A stretch of 64,000 nucleotides of DNA from Cornus controversa (GCA_026545225.1 CM048848.1:25522806-25586805), one strand, 5' to 3'; positions 47,503 through 58,818 are shown, counted from the stretch's first letter. A program made the numbers and translations. The notes: generated by a model from the letters alone, not told the origin.

Positions 47503-47586
47503 CTGGGCAACAAAGTTGCTAACAGCATGTCTATCATCTAGACACATACGAGGACCGTATGTATTGAAAATACGTGCAATGCGCAC
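47503..47586 (-). pseudogene. UXS: Captured UDP-glucuronate decarboxylase exon
   Basis: One internal exon of 84 bp. On the minus strand TTTCCAG precedes codons for [18 protein letters not shown] and then [10 protein letters not shown], followed by GTTTGATC. This is the conserved NTYGPRM block of UDP-glucuronic acid decarboxylase (UDP-xylose synthase, a short-chain dehydrogenase/reductase that makes UDP-xylose for cell-wall polymers). Plant UXS proteins usually have DDGRVVSNFVAQ here; this copy has RHA in place of GRV. Acceptor and donor are both intact, and the frame is open. No neighbouring UXS exon is visible. Confidence 0.85.
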
Positions 47587-48640
47587 CTGGAAAGATCAAG
47601 CACCACGATTATTCCTAGTCATGGCTTATACCCCACATTTGGGGATATTCATGTGGTAGAAGTAGCATGAGTACCTTTCAAACAAAAAAAAAAGGAAGAA
47701 GAAGAAGTAGCATGAGTAGACATTAAATTCTAGGGCGAAACCGTGAAAAAATAAATCCCAGAAACACTCTGTTCTTATCTCATAAAATTTAGGATCTACT
47801 TCAGTACCTCACCCTAACATTTAACTCGTCAATTATTTTTTGTGCAACCATCAAAATCGTAAATTCTCAAATTGTTAACAAGATATCCAAAATTGATTTT
47901 ATGCAATCAAATCCCAAGATTTTATCCCTCATAACCTAACAACTCCAATAACACTTGCATTAACATCTTCGGACAACATAAACCATTAAGTTTTGAGAGA
48001 GAAGAATCGTTGTACCTTCAGCTTGTGGATTTGGTGAAGAAATCTAACATTGAATGACAGAGGGCTGGTGGATTCAGAGAAAAGAAGCCAACATTGAATG
48101 GAAGAGGCTAATGGATCAATTCATTGGCTCTGGTGGTGAGACGTGAAACATCTAGAGATGATACATAAGCCAATTGGATGTGTCTTTTCCCAGAACTGAG
48201 TTGTGTTGAAGATGTTGAATCCCTGGGTGAACTGATCCAGTAATAAGATACAAAATGTCTAGATCAGAGATGAAGATGAACTGGTAATGAAATGCAATCT
48301 AGTGATGAAACTTCTAGAGATGAGATATGGTGATGATGGCAAAGAGAGATGATTCGGTGAACAGATATGGTGATGAGATGCGAAGTATTGATGGTATGTG
48401 TGCGTGTGATTATAGATGAAAAGTCTCAAAAATTATTAAACGATATAGTATAGGTGTTTTGGTTTACTATTCGAGTCCCGCCAAACAATTATGTGGGCGG
48501 GCTATAATTTTTAAAGCCTTTTGGGACTGTCCAAACCAACTATGCCCAAAAATTAGAGTCATTAGTGACGGTCCAAGTGCACTGTGCCTAAAAATAGGAG
48601 TATCAGCGACGGTTTTTTGGGCTGTCCCTAAAAAGCATAT
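47587..48640. other. CACTA right interior and subterminal region
   Basis: Begins with what is probably intron of the UXS fragment. It continues with GATGA-rich degenerate repeats (48040-48400) and subterminal GTGACGGTCC/GCGACGG words from 48560. No gene. Confidence 0.5.
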
Positions 48641-49708
48641 TTCTTGTAGTGTTAAACCAAAACCAAAGATCTAACCTCCATAGCACATTAACTTAATATA
48701 ACAAAAATTCAATCACCATAATAAAATAACTCATACAGAATTAAACTAATATCAAGTATATCATAAACAATTATGATTTCAAAGAATACAATTAAGGAAG
48801 GAAAAATAATATAACCACCAATTATACGAGAAAGCACACAACCAAATCTCCAATGTACGTAAATCATTGAGGGAGTCAAAACCTAGCTCTAACCTAGGTT
48901 TCTGGGCCTATTCTGTTCCTAAGAACCCTATTTAATCATTCTAAATTTTTTTGGAATTTTACAAAAATTTTAAAAATATTTTCTAAATTAAAAAAAAATT
49001 CAAAATCCAATTTTGAGACATACTTTTAAAACCAATTTAACAACGAGGGAAGCTCATTTCCACTTGAAGTTTAAAACCCAAGTGTATTCTGTCCCTAAAA
49101 GGTTACCCAAATTTTTCTAGACTTTTCTAGAATTTAAAAACAATTTTAAAAATTATTTTTCCTATTTTTTTAATTTAAAAATAAATTTAAAAACATTTAA
49201 AAAAAATAAAAATAAAAAATTTGGACTGGGCCAAAAGTGGGCCCAGAGGTGGGCCCCGGCTAGTGGGGCCCATTGCCGGAGCTGGCGGTGCGCGCCCCCA
49301 CGTCCTGGTGGTGCGCGTGGGGGGCGCTGCCCCCTCTTCTTTTTCCTCTTTTTTTTTTCTTTTCTTTTCCTTCTTCTTGCAACTCACGTTCAACAATGGA
49401 GCCGAAACTTTCAACCATTTTTCGGTCACTTCTGGGCACCGAATTGCGTGTATGAATATACCACTCAACTCGTCTCGATCTAAGCTACGCATTGGTACCA
49501 AAATCACCTCCTTTCACAGCCTAAATAAAAAATGCCCAAATTTAAGCTTTAAAATTTTAAAATTTTAAAATTTCAAACTCAATTTCCCATGAATCTACCC
49601 AACGGTTTGCAACCAAACTTTCAGGGATTATTCGGGGTAGCAAGATCTACCTATTAATCGGAACAAAAACCTTCGAAATTGATGAATACATTCAACCCAA
49701 ATTTCATG

Positions 49709-49745
<37 letters not shown>

Positions 49746-49883
49746 CCGGCTATACAGTCATATATACATGCATATACATATGAGAAAAAAAATCCAAATT
49801 CTTCATGTTTAATCCACAAAATCACCCTTAGCATTCATAATCATTTAATTTCATAATTAAATACATAAAAACATATTCTAGCA

Positions 49884-49919
<36 letters not shown>

Positions 49920-50442
49920 ACAGATTCAAAGGGAAAGAGAAGAGTTTGAACTTGCCTTTTTGACGAACAAGAACTCGTCCCTATGAATCGCTCCTGCTCT
50001 CCCTTCTCTCTTTCATCTACGTTCTTTCAGTCTCTATGCATATAAATGACAGAAACACTAACCCTATTTTGTTTTCTTTTATTTTTTTTCTTTCTAGAAA
50101 ACTAATGAAACTAAAATAATTAGAAGGGAAAAAAAAAACCCTAGCCCATCAAAATAAATATACCCAGCCCAACCATTCCAGCCTAACTCAACCCAAATTC
50201 CTCCCTACCTCAATCTAAAATTAAAATAAAGAAAAAAAATACAAATACCCAGTCCAAATAAAATTTAATAAAATACACCAAAATATTTAAAGCACTTAAA
50301 GATATTTAATTTAACCAACACAACAAATTCAAAGCACTCAAAGGAATTTAATTTAATTAACAAAGCAATTTAATTTAACTAAACAAAAAAATAAAGCATT
50401 TAAATTAAAATTAAATGACCTCCAAAATTATGGGGTATTACA

Positions 50443-50470
50443 TTCTTCCCCCTTAAAAAGAGAAATTCCG
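50443..50470 (-). promoter_or_regulatory. Polypurine tract before LTR-B
   Basis: The reverse strand reads TTTTTAAGGGGGAAGAA directly before the LTR start TGTAATACCCC. This marks LTR-B as the 3' LTR of the integrase-bearing copy. Confidence 0.75.
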
Positions 50471-50479
50471 TTCTCGAAA

Positions 50480-51302
50480 TTCACCTCATACCTAAAAGAA
50501 ATACTTTGCTTTTATTTCATCCTCTCTTTCCCAAGTGGACTCCGCCTCATTGTGGTGGCTCTATTAAACTCGAACAAACAGAATGGTCTTAGAACGAAGA
50601 ATCTGGTCCCTACGGTCAAGAATACAGTGAGGCTACTCCATATATGTTGCATCTGGCTGGAACTCAATCTCTCCAACCTCAATGTGCTGGTAAGTATCCT
50701 CATCTCTAAAGAATTTTCGAAGCATAGAAACATGAAAGACATTGTGCACCTTATGCATCGTATATGGTAACGCTAGTCTATATGCTACCACCCAAACCCT
50801 GTCGGTAATCATAAAAGGACCCACAAAATGAGGTATCAACTTTCCCTTTCTCCTAAACTACATTACTCCCTTCATGGAAGAAACCTTGAGTAGAACCTGA
50901 TCCCCCACCTTGAACTTTAAAGCTCAAGTTCTCCAGTCGGCATAACTCTTCTGTCTACTTTGAGCAGTCCTCATACGGTCTCTAATAAGAGCAACTTTCT
51001 CGAGGTGTCTTTGATGAATTCAGGACCTAACAATCTGTTCTCTCCAACATCCAACCAACATATCGATGACCTATATGGGCACCCATACAGAGCCTCAAAT
51101 GGTGCCATACCAATAGTCTTTTGATAACTATTGTTATATGCAAACTCAACGAGTGGCAAGTAACTCACCCAATTATCCTTGAAGTCGAGTACACATGCTC
51201 GTAATATGTCTTCCAGAATCTGATTAACCATTTCAGTCTAGCCATCGGTCTAAAGGTGATAGGTTGTACTAAGATGCAGGGTTATACCCATTGCATGCTG
51301 AA
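50480..51302 (-). pseudogene. Ty3/gypsy integrase fragment
   Basis: Minus-strand integrase: AMGITLHLSTTYHL, a stop, TDG, a stop, TEMVNQILEDILRACV (core region around the second and third catalytic acids), then WVSYLPLVEFAYNNSYQKTIGMAPFEALYG. After a frameshift comes the C-terminal part IPHFVGPFMITDRVW, YRLALPYTMHKVHNVFHVSM. It would insert element cDNA into the genome. The upstream half is missing at 51302, where unrelated repeats start. Premature stops and frameshifts show decay. Confidence 0.88.
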
Positions 51303-51329
51303 AGGGGAATGAGTGTTGGGGAAAGTGTG

Positions 51330-51600
51330 TATCCATTATCGCACCATGTTACTCACAGCCAGTCACCACTGATTGCCCATCCTCTTTGTCAATCTCAGTT
51401 CACATTCGCACTTTCACAGCCATTTTCGCACCATGTTACTCACAGCCACTCACCACCAATTGTCCATCCTCTCTATCAATCGCAGTTCATATTCACACTT
51501 TCACAGCCATTTTCGCACCATGTTATTCACAGCCAGTCATCACCGATTGCCCATCCTCTCTGTCAATCTCAGTTCACATGCACACTTTCACATAAACCAC
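51330..51600 (+). repeat. 87-bp tandem repeat, three copies
   Basis: GCACCATGTTA(C/T)TCACAGCC starts at 51341, 51428 and 51515. Since 87 is divisible by three, the frame from 51291 to 51626 stays open and gives a repeated 29-residue peptide with HPLCQSQFT. Without homology this is best treated as a noncoding minisatellite. Confidence 0.9.
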
Positions 51601-52130
51601 AAATTCATCCTCAATCCCAGATTTAGTCAGATTAAAGATTTTAATTTTATTTTTATTTTGGGTCTGTACTCTATATCTTTCCCTCTCATTTCGCACATTT
51701 ATTTTTTATATTATTTATATGTAGATATATATATTCTATGTTTATAATTTTCTTTATCTAAGAGGCGATTATCGCAGGTTATATCGGAAAGCTTGTTCCC
51801 TTTACAAAACCCACTATGCAGTGTGCATCGATATCATATTATAAATTTTCGACAATATTTTTCTCTTTTTCTTCTATTTGGCATGAGATTCTTCACCTTC
51901 ATTAATATGTAATTCCTTGGCTCAACGCTTGTATGCTTACTTTTTCATATTCATTAATATTTATTTTGGGATTCTAACTTATGTCTTATGGTGATGTATG
52001 TTCTCATATTGAGTCAGTCTAGGTTCTGTTGATTTTGTGGATTTAGTGAGAGTAATGAAAAGGATATGGAAAAAAAATTTCTTTATGTTCTTTCTCTAGC
52101 TTGGAAAAAGTCTAAACTAAAAATTTCTCA
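51601..52130. other. Unassigned AT-rich DNA
   Basis: No coding or repeat signature that I can support. Confidence 0.4.
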
Positions 52131-52530
52131 ATAATGTTGAACCGTGGAATCGAATTGGTTCTTCACGATTCGATTTGGTTCGGTTCGGTTTCATTTTTAG
52201 TAGAACCAAACCGCGTGGTTCGGTTCCAAAATTCTCTAAAACCGAACTGAGTGCATCCCTAATAACTAGAATTATCATATTAAACAACATTATGACTAGT
52301 GTAATGAGGAGGGAAAAAGCATGGAACAAGGAGAGAGAAAAAAAATAGAAAATTTGTTGGGGTCTAATAACAAAAGGAAACAAAAAGTTTAGGAATTCTA
52401 AATAATCGAAGATTATAAAAAATTTTAGAAAGTATTATATATAAGGAAAAAAAATATTTTAGGGGTCTTTTATTGACTGAGGCCTTAGCGAGCCCCTAAA
52501 TGGCCTGCTAGCCCTGGTGTGATGAGGATG
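52131..52530. mobile_element. hAT-like remnants
   Basis: 52135-52262 alternates TTCGGTTCGG and AACCGAAC-type words and ends GAGTGCATCCCTA, like a hAT-type terminus. 52270-52530 ends GAGGCCTTAGCGAGCCCC...CTAGCCCTGG and resembles the end of the repeat at 56700-56820. Class is inferred from appearance only. Confidence 0.4.
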
Positions 52531-54074
52531 TTATTTAGAAAATAAGAACAATCAATTTATGCAAAATAGTGTTAAAAATTATTTATGTTTTGAGTCTTCC
52601 CTTCTCCCTCTGTAAATACGAAACAAGGTACGATATAATGAATACCAAGCATGCTAGACTATTAAATCCTAGTCTTAAGGGGGTCCTTTTTAATATTTAT
52701 TATTCACAGAACTGTAATTAATCAATTCTTACAATTGAATGTTTCATTTTTGAGTTGGCTAAATATATAAATTTTGTTCATTTGATAGCAAAGAAGTCTA
52801 AGGACACATTTTGTGGTGTCTATGTTTAGTCTTTCCTTTCCAACACCTTTTACATGAGAGAGGTTGTAAATTACTTGTATCCTTTAACGTACACGCCCTC
52901 TCAATTGTAGCCGTTCAGCATATGTATCAATTATGATTAAGTGGACGAGAGAGGTTTGGATTTAATACTTTTTAATTCTGATATTATGTTTAGTACCACC
53001 TATTATAAAAGCTTAACTGGAGGGGGGTTAATTCAATTATTGATACATAGATAAGGCTCTCTCTTTTTCTTAATAAGTAACGAAAATGACAGTTATGAAA
53101 TTATGCTATGGAAGCATATTAGAAATTTGTCTGATGAAGTGATCGTACTGAGTTGTCTCTGTCGTAAAGGGGGGTACATTTTTGGATAAAAATTCTTCCT
53201 TTTCTTTCCTTTATACTATTTTGCACTTCATGTGAATTAAGACCAAACAATGTCACTTAGAAAATTATTTAAAATAACCACCTCATTTAGGAAAACATTT
53301 CAGTGTAATTTGGGGGGGAAAGAAATTAGAAATTGAAAAATCAAGCTAGTTTTTGTGAAGAAAATAAACCAAAAGAAACAAAAAAATAAAACATATATTA
53401 TATTTAAATTTGATCCAAAATGCCTTTGTTTACGGTCGCAATTTCTTCTCTGCTAATAGTGCATAGGCTCGCGTATATATTAGTATGTGGGTGTATATAT
53501 ATATATTTTGCAAAAACAGAAGAAGAAACAAAGTAGAAAAAGAGAAAAGATGAAAATAGAAGTAACTCAACTGTACATTTCCTTTTGCAGTTTGGTGCCA
53601 ACTCTTGTGTTTTTGAAGATTTAAATATTTAGAAAAGTCAAAGGAAACCTTAGGACTTGTTAATTAGAGACTGACTATGTTCAAAGCATACTAATAACGA
53701 TGTTACTGGTGACCAAAGAAAAGACACCCCATTTTTAAATTGCTATAAACTAATTCGCCTTGTGGACAGTACAAGGTATTAGTTAGTTCTCAAGAAGCAA
53801 GGTTAAATGTTTGACTCCATTCAAATGAAAAAAAATATATATATTAAATGTCTTGACTCCAAGCCCTAAGATTCCTGAAACAAATACTATATATATTTGA
53901 GTTCATGTGTTTTTTTTTTAAATAGTATTAACTACCGGTTCTATACGGTAAAACTGAAGCCATTTTCACGAGGATATTGTTTGAATAAAGACATATTTCT
54001 AATAATTTATCATTCCGGAAATTATTCTTTTATCTTCATATGAAAAATTACTAGTCCAAAGGCAAGGAAATACA

Positions 54075-54110
<36 letters not shown>

Positions 54111-54420
54111 AACTCCTCGGAGCTCTAACAATAGACCTTGGTGGTTCAAGGAGCAAATGATTATTATGATATTTTGGTATCAGGATGGACCACATATTTT
54201 CCTCCACGATGCGTTATTTGCAAGTTGGTGGATTCGTGGTCAAGAAGCATATCCTGTGAACTCCTCTACCTTGCAAAATGAAAGGCCTCTCTCTCTTTGC
54301 CCTTAAGGTCTTAATTAATGATTTACGATGGTCTGACCGAAGAGATTGGTCAAATAGTACGACTTTATGAAGATGGGCCACCCATTTAATTAGGCAGTGG
54401 CAAAAATATTCAACAGTCCA
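52531..54420. other. Intergenic DNA upstream of LRK10-like exon
   Basis: No supported gene. Contains a TA run at 54076-54107 and short A/T-rich stretches. The small ORFs (53404-53601, 54214-54447) look random. Confidence 0.5.
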
Positions 54421-54439
54421 AGATGGAAGGCAGGCAGAT

Positions 54440-54630
54440 ACATACATATTATCTGTACTCTATATGGAATAACCAATCCTCAACTCTCTCTGTCAGTAGA
54501 GGCATAAAAGAAGAAGTCAATCTGTCTTCACAATCCTCTCGATCTCTATCTCTGTCTATCTATCTATCTATCTCTATCTATCTATATCTTTTTAGAACAA
54601 CTCTATCAAGAAGATCATAGCTAGCTCCAA
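54440..54630 (+). promoter_or_regulatory. Promoter and 5'UTR of LRK10-like gene
   Basis: CTCTATATGGAATAACCAAT at about 54458 and GGCATAAAAGAAG near 54501 are candidate TATA-type elements. A CTAT/CTCT repeat tract (about 54535-54590) would lie in the 5'UTR. The start codon at 54631 lies in AAATGAATC. Confidence 0.45.
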
Positions 54631-55390
54631 ATGAATCAAAAAAGTTTGAGACCATCATCCTTAAGCCTTAGTACTATATCCACTATGATTCTGCTCCTCT
54701 TATTAATAAGAAAGGCTGTCTCTGTTGATCCAATGTTTGAGGCATGTGTGCCTATCAAGTGTGGTAAGCAAAATATAAGCTATCCCTTCTGGATTCAAGG
54801 CCAGCAAAATTCGTATTGTGGGTACCCGGGTTTTATGCTGGATTGCAAGAATGAGCATCCAATTCTTCGCATACCGGACAATGATTATATAGTGAAGCAA
54901 ATTTTCTACGACAACCAGTCTCTTCGTGTATACAATTCTGCTGTTTTAGAGTCTAACAATGTCTGTTTTCCGAGAATTGGGAACATAACACTTAAACAAG
55001 ATTCCCGGTTCAAGGAGTATTCGAATTTATCTGAGCTCATTTTGCTGTCCAATTGTTCAAAATCATTGCCGTTGCCTGAGAAGCTTTTGAGGTACAGGGT
55101 TGATTGTAATGGGGGTGGTGATGATGAGGACTGGAGTCTAGTAATGTCTTCTAATGACACCAACTTAGCTTCTGCAAGGGACAAATGCAATACTGTGGTG
55201 GTGGCACCAATTGAATCGTTGGAAATTGATGGCTATTTAGAGTCACTGAGAAGGGGGTTTGTGTTGAATTGGGTAGCCAACAACTGTAGTGTATGCGGGG
55301 CAACTGGTGGGCGTTGCGGGTTTGATCCTTCCAACCATTTCAGGTGTTTCTGTCCTGACAGGCCTCATGCTTTCCATTGTGTCGACTCTA
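54631..55390 (+). CDS. LRK10L: LRK10-like receptor kinase, exon 1 only
   Basis: Extracellular exon of an LRK10L/WAK-like receptor kinase, a plant plasma-membrane protein proposed to sense wall or pathogen signals. The signal peptide is about residues 1-31 (hydrophobic core MILLLLLI). A GUB_WAK_bind domain follows (CGKQNISYPFW, then YCGYPGFMLDC and YNSAVLESNNVC), then a WAK-associated C-terminal domain with CSVCGATGGRCGF and FRCFCP. Several N-x-S/T sites are present. The frame is open from ATG 54631 to the perfect donor GTAAGT at 55391, giving 253 codons plus one base (phase 1), the expected size for exon 1 in this family. Reading further runs into a CT microsatellite. Transmembrane and kinase exons are not found before 64000. 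Confidence 0.88.
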
Positions 55391-55421
55391 GTAAGTCAGA
55401 CTCTCTTAATATTTCTCTCTT

Positions 55422-55465
<44 letters not shown>

Positions 55466-55974
55466 ATGTATGCAGTACTATAATATTCTTAATTTATATA
55501 TATATATATATATAATTGCTAGCTAGCCACATAAAACTACCATCCTAATTTCATAAACATTGTGCTATATTTTTCTGAATGTCGTCATGTTGCTGTTTTG
55601 CTGTAAAGTCTGTCTAGCCAAGGCGTCTAGATTCTAGACCCCTGACCCAATACAAATGGTCTGCCCAAGTCGTAGAAAGAACTCAAGGGGAGTTCAAGTG
55701 TACCTACATGTGTGATGTATGTGGTTGTGGCGTTTACAAAAACTTTATTCCTATCAGCCCAGACTTTATCGTTTCCAACAATCATGCTATTGTTGAAAGT
55801 ATAAATTAATGATTACACTTGAATATTGAAAGCCAGACTTGAGAAGTTGAGTATTGGATACAAAAAAACTTTGCACATTACAAACCAATATGCAAAGGAA
55901 TGTTTGACATTAAATTCTAACAACTAGAAGATAACTAAACTAAGCCACGCTAGCTCGAGACTAAGCTATGTTAA
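55391..55974 (+). other. Start of LRK10-like intron or 3' flank
   Basis: GTAAGT, then a CT run (about 55428-55460) and a TA run (55497-55513). No branch point, acceptor or kinase motif could be assigned. Confidence 0.5.
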
Positions 55975-56820
55975 GAAGAGGGGTTGCTCAATATAATATA
56001 AGGTAGCCTTTAATATGTTATATATTAATCTCAAACAATAGTTAATATTCTTTACTTAAAAATCATTCTTCTTTCTTTTTGAGATGAAAAATTACTGTTT
56101 AGATTCTTGAACTCAAATCATTTAATCTTTCTTGTAACATAATTGATCTTGGATATAATTTTATCAACTTTAACTTAAAAAAACTCCTTTGATCTACTTC
56201 ATCAACAATTATATGTATAGTCAATAATATTTTGTAAGTAAATAAAAGTGCGTATTACACATTTGATTATCATTATGGAACAAGTCATTAAAATCTTTTT
56301 CTTTCACTATTATATAACCTTATAACTCTTTTTCATGACTTGGTTGTGTATTTTTTGAATTTGCACCTAATTTTTTTGTTATGTTTTAATTATTAGTTGT
56401 AACAAATATATCAAGAGCTTCTTTTCAAGATTGAATTAGTTTATCTATTCTTTTCTTTATTTTCAGTTTTTTTGTATCCCGATTCAAACTTTTTAGTAGA
56501 TATATTTAATAATATAAATAAAACTGGTCATAAACAAAATATACAATTTTATGGTAACAAAAAATAATAAAACTACAAAATAATTTAAGTTAAAAAATTA
56601 ATACGGTTGTATAATGATAGAGTAGAAAAAAACTTGGAAAAATGAGAGGAGAAAAAAAAATAATAGAAGGTGGAATGAAAAGTTTTAGAAAGAATTAAAT
56701 TCTTTGGACTCACTATTAAATCCCTACTAGTGGTTGGGGTCTAATAATATAAAAAATAAAAATTTTAGAGGTCTTCTATTGGCTGGCGCCTTAGGGGTCG
56801 CCTAAGTTATTTGTCTTGGG
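55975..56820. mobile_element. Degenerate hAT-like repeat, copy 2
   Basis: Longer relative of 35450-36092 (shared TTGCTCAATATAAT-like start, ACAAAATAATTTAAGTTAAA and a GA-rich stretch). It ends with GGCTGGCGCCTTAGGGGTCG plus CCTAA. No transposase. Confidence 0.45.
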
Positions 56821-57229
56821 AAAAGAGGTTGTTCGGCTCTAGAGACTATAGGACATTCAGAAATATTTGCTTGGCTCCTATTTGGCTGCAAATACAAATC
56901 TAAGGATCCTGGCACACTTGCACACTAAAAATTTACAAGCGTACTCCTAAACTGCACACCTATAGCTGAACAAAGTTATACTTTCTGTTTCTGTTTTTCT
57001 TTCTTCTGCCACATAACATCTTGGTCCAAGACATCAAAAACTTAACACTAGTTTTTAATTTGTAGGTAATTTTTTTTTATATTTGGTCACTAGCTTAGGT
57101 GGGTTTTACCGTAAAAAATTCTGCATGATTTAGAATTGAGGATTGAGACCATTTAGTTTTGATTATGTTGACAAAGCGTTGTAGGCAGTGTTAGATATCT
57201 AACTTAAATTGAATCCATCCACTGTGTTT
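56821..57229. other. Unassigned DNA
   Basis: No gene or repeat signature. It ends with TGTTT (57225-57229), the left target duplication of the next LTR. Confidence 0.4.
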
Positions 57230-58373
57230 TGTGAGTTGCGCAGTGTGAAAGTGTATGTGGAAGTTTGATAAAATACACCTAGAGGGGGTGAATAGGTGTT
57301 TGAACTCATTTGTTTGATTATTCAAATTATTTTAATTTTAGCAAATTAAAATAAATAATCACACACAAAGTAAGTAATTAAAGTAAAGTAAGAGATGACA
57401 TCAGATATACGTGGAAAATCAAATCAAAAGAAAAAGCAATGGGACTCAGAAAATCAATCCACTATCGTCGAAATAAAGTACAACAGACTCTATCTCAGTC
57501 TCACACCCACTCTTAGACTTACTATTGCGACTCCTCATCCAATTACTGCAAACTTCAAACAGACACCACAATCCTTGCAGAAGGGTAGCCGAAAGAACAA
57601 GAACACTCTGCAAATATTTTGTCTCATTCGTACTGTGATTTGTTTCACCTTTTTTCACAAGCAAGTAATTGAGAAGAATCGAAAATCTAATGTCTTGATC
57701 AAATGAAGAATTTTGAAGAAGTCTTTGAATGATCGATTAGATATAGAACAACATCCTAAATATTACCTGTGAATTATAGATGTATGCTCCCAAAAGATAA
57801 AAAAATCGAAGGTGATTTTCTATCCTAGAAATACTCTTTAAAAATCTTTTTGCTCTAAAAAATAATAATATATCTCTATGTATCTAATTTGTAGGGAAGT
57901 TTAGAGTAGTATTTATAGATGAGAGAGTCCTAAGTTTACTTGAAAAATAAGACCCTTTTAGGAGGTCTCAAAGAAGTTTGGGCTGATTTGAAAACCAAAA
58001 CAAATTGAAAAGGAATTTTTTGCTGAAATCCATCAAAGTGCAACTGGTCCTCAAATTTATGGAGTAGTCCTCAATTCTGTAGGTCTGAAAACTTGCAAGA
58101 AACTGAGAGAAGTTGAAGCAATCCTTAAAAAGAGGACCGGTCCAAGTTAGAATAATTTAAAACATATTTTTTTAAGTCCTAAACATTCCAAACTTCAAAC
58201 TTAGTGTCATCACTTACATACCGGTAACAAGTGATGTTCTCATTGAATCAACGAGATCTATGCACTTTGATTTTCAGCTTCCATGATCGAGACCCATATT
58301 AAACCAAAAATTACAACTCGATCAACTTAATTTTTGACACCTAAATTTGCCAATTACAATAAAATATCTCACA
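57230..58373 (+). mobile_element. Solo copia-type LTR (copy 4)
   Basis: 1144 bp, from TGTGAGTTGCGCAGTGTG to ATATCTCACA, with a perfect target duplication TGTTT (57225-57229 and 58374-58378). It has the CACCTAGAGGGGGTGAATAG signature at 57278. It is a solo LTR because no internal sequence or partner is present. The ORF at 57395-57706 is not a gene. Confidence 0.92.
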
Positions 58374-58609
58374 TGTTTTACAGATCAAATAACTAAGGGG
58401 TGCCCCATTTTTCATATAATTGCCATAGGAAAGTCACCTCATGGCCATCATAATTACCTGACCCAACAATAGAGGTGTAGTTGAGTGGAGCGAGTAGAAA
58501 AGAAACGAGAATGAATGAGTGAGTGAGAAGAGAAGAGAGTCAGTGCAAAGTGAGCACCAATCGTAGAGAGATGTAGCCTCATAGAAATCGGTGAGTGTGG
58601 GGGCTAGAG
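58374..58609. other. Flank of the copia insertion
   Basis: Short unassigned stretch. Its text appears to continue at 63127 after removal of the copia element: left ...GGGGGCTAGAG, right TAGAGATGAGCATGG. Confidence 0.5.
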
Positions 58610-58790
58610 TGACAAAACGTATAGAAAATCTCTTATATTCAATTTCATCTTTACAAGAATCAGTGGGTACATATAACAAAACGCAAACATCTAAATTTGG
58701 CTATACATGTATCACGGCTTAATTAACTAAATTGATAGTGTATCCCAAAACTTTCTCCTATAATCTCGTGGAGGACAACTCACGCCAACA
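58610..58790 (-). repeat. 3' LTR of copia element
   Basis: 181 bp. Differs from 62946-63126 at about ten sites. Confidence 0.93.
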
Positions 58791-58818
58791 CTCTCCCTCA
58801 AGCTGGTGCATATAGATC

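Larger units (their letters stand above)
41890..48651. mobile_element. CACTA (En/Spm) element with captured fragments
   Basis: 6762 bp between CACTACAAGAAAT (41890) and its inverse ending CTTGTAGTG (48651), with a perfect 3-bp target duplication TTA (41887-41889 and 48652-48654). The inverted termini agree over about 32 bp, including TTTAGGGACAG. Subterminal regions are full of TTAGTGACGGTC-type words (41940-42150, 48560-48620), the usual transposase-binding arrays. Only a transposase remnant remains, so the element is nonautonomous. The interior carries a LINE fragment, a solo LTR, a PPR fragment and a UXS exon. Confidence 0.93.
40646..50442 (-). mobile_element. gypsy LTR (LTR-B), split by CACTA
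   Basis: On the minus strand it starts TGTAATACCCCATAATTT at 50442, after a polypurine tract, and ends near TAGGGGGTATTTCG at 40646, before a PBS-like site. Without the CACTA element (41890-48651) and one TTA it is about 3.03 kb. The parts are 40646-41889 and 48652-50442. It contains a GC-rich patch near 49230-49340 and TA runs at 49713-49741 and 49888-49917. It is flanked by integrase of one copy and by PBS/protease of another. Confidence 0.75.

Noticed and set aside
55391..55515. Extension of the LRK10-like ORF past 55390
   Set aside because: It reads a CT microsatellite and a TA run after a perfect GTAAGT donor, so it is intron readthrough.
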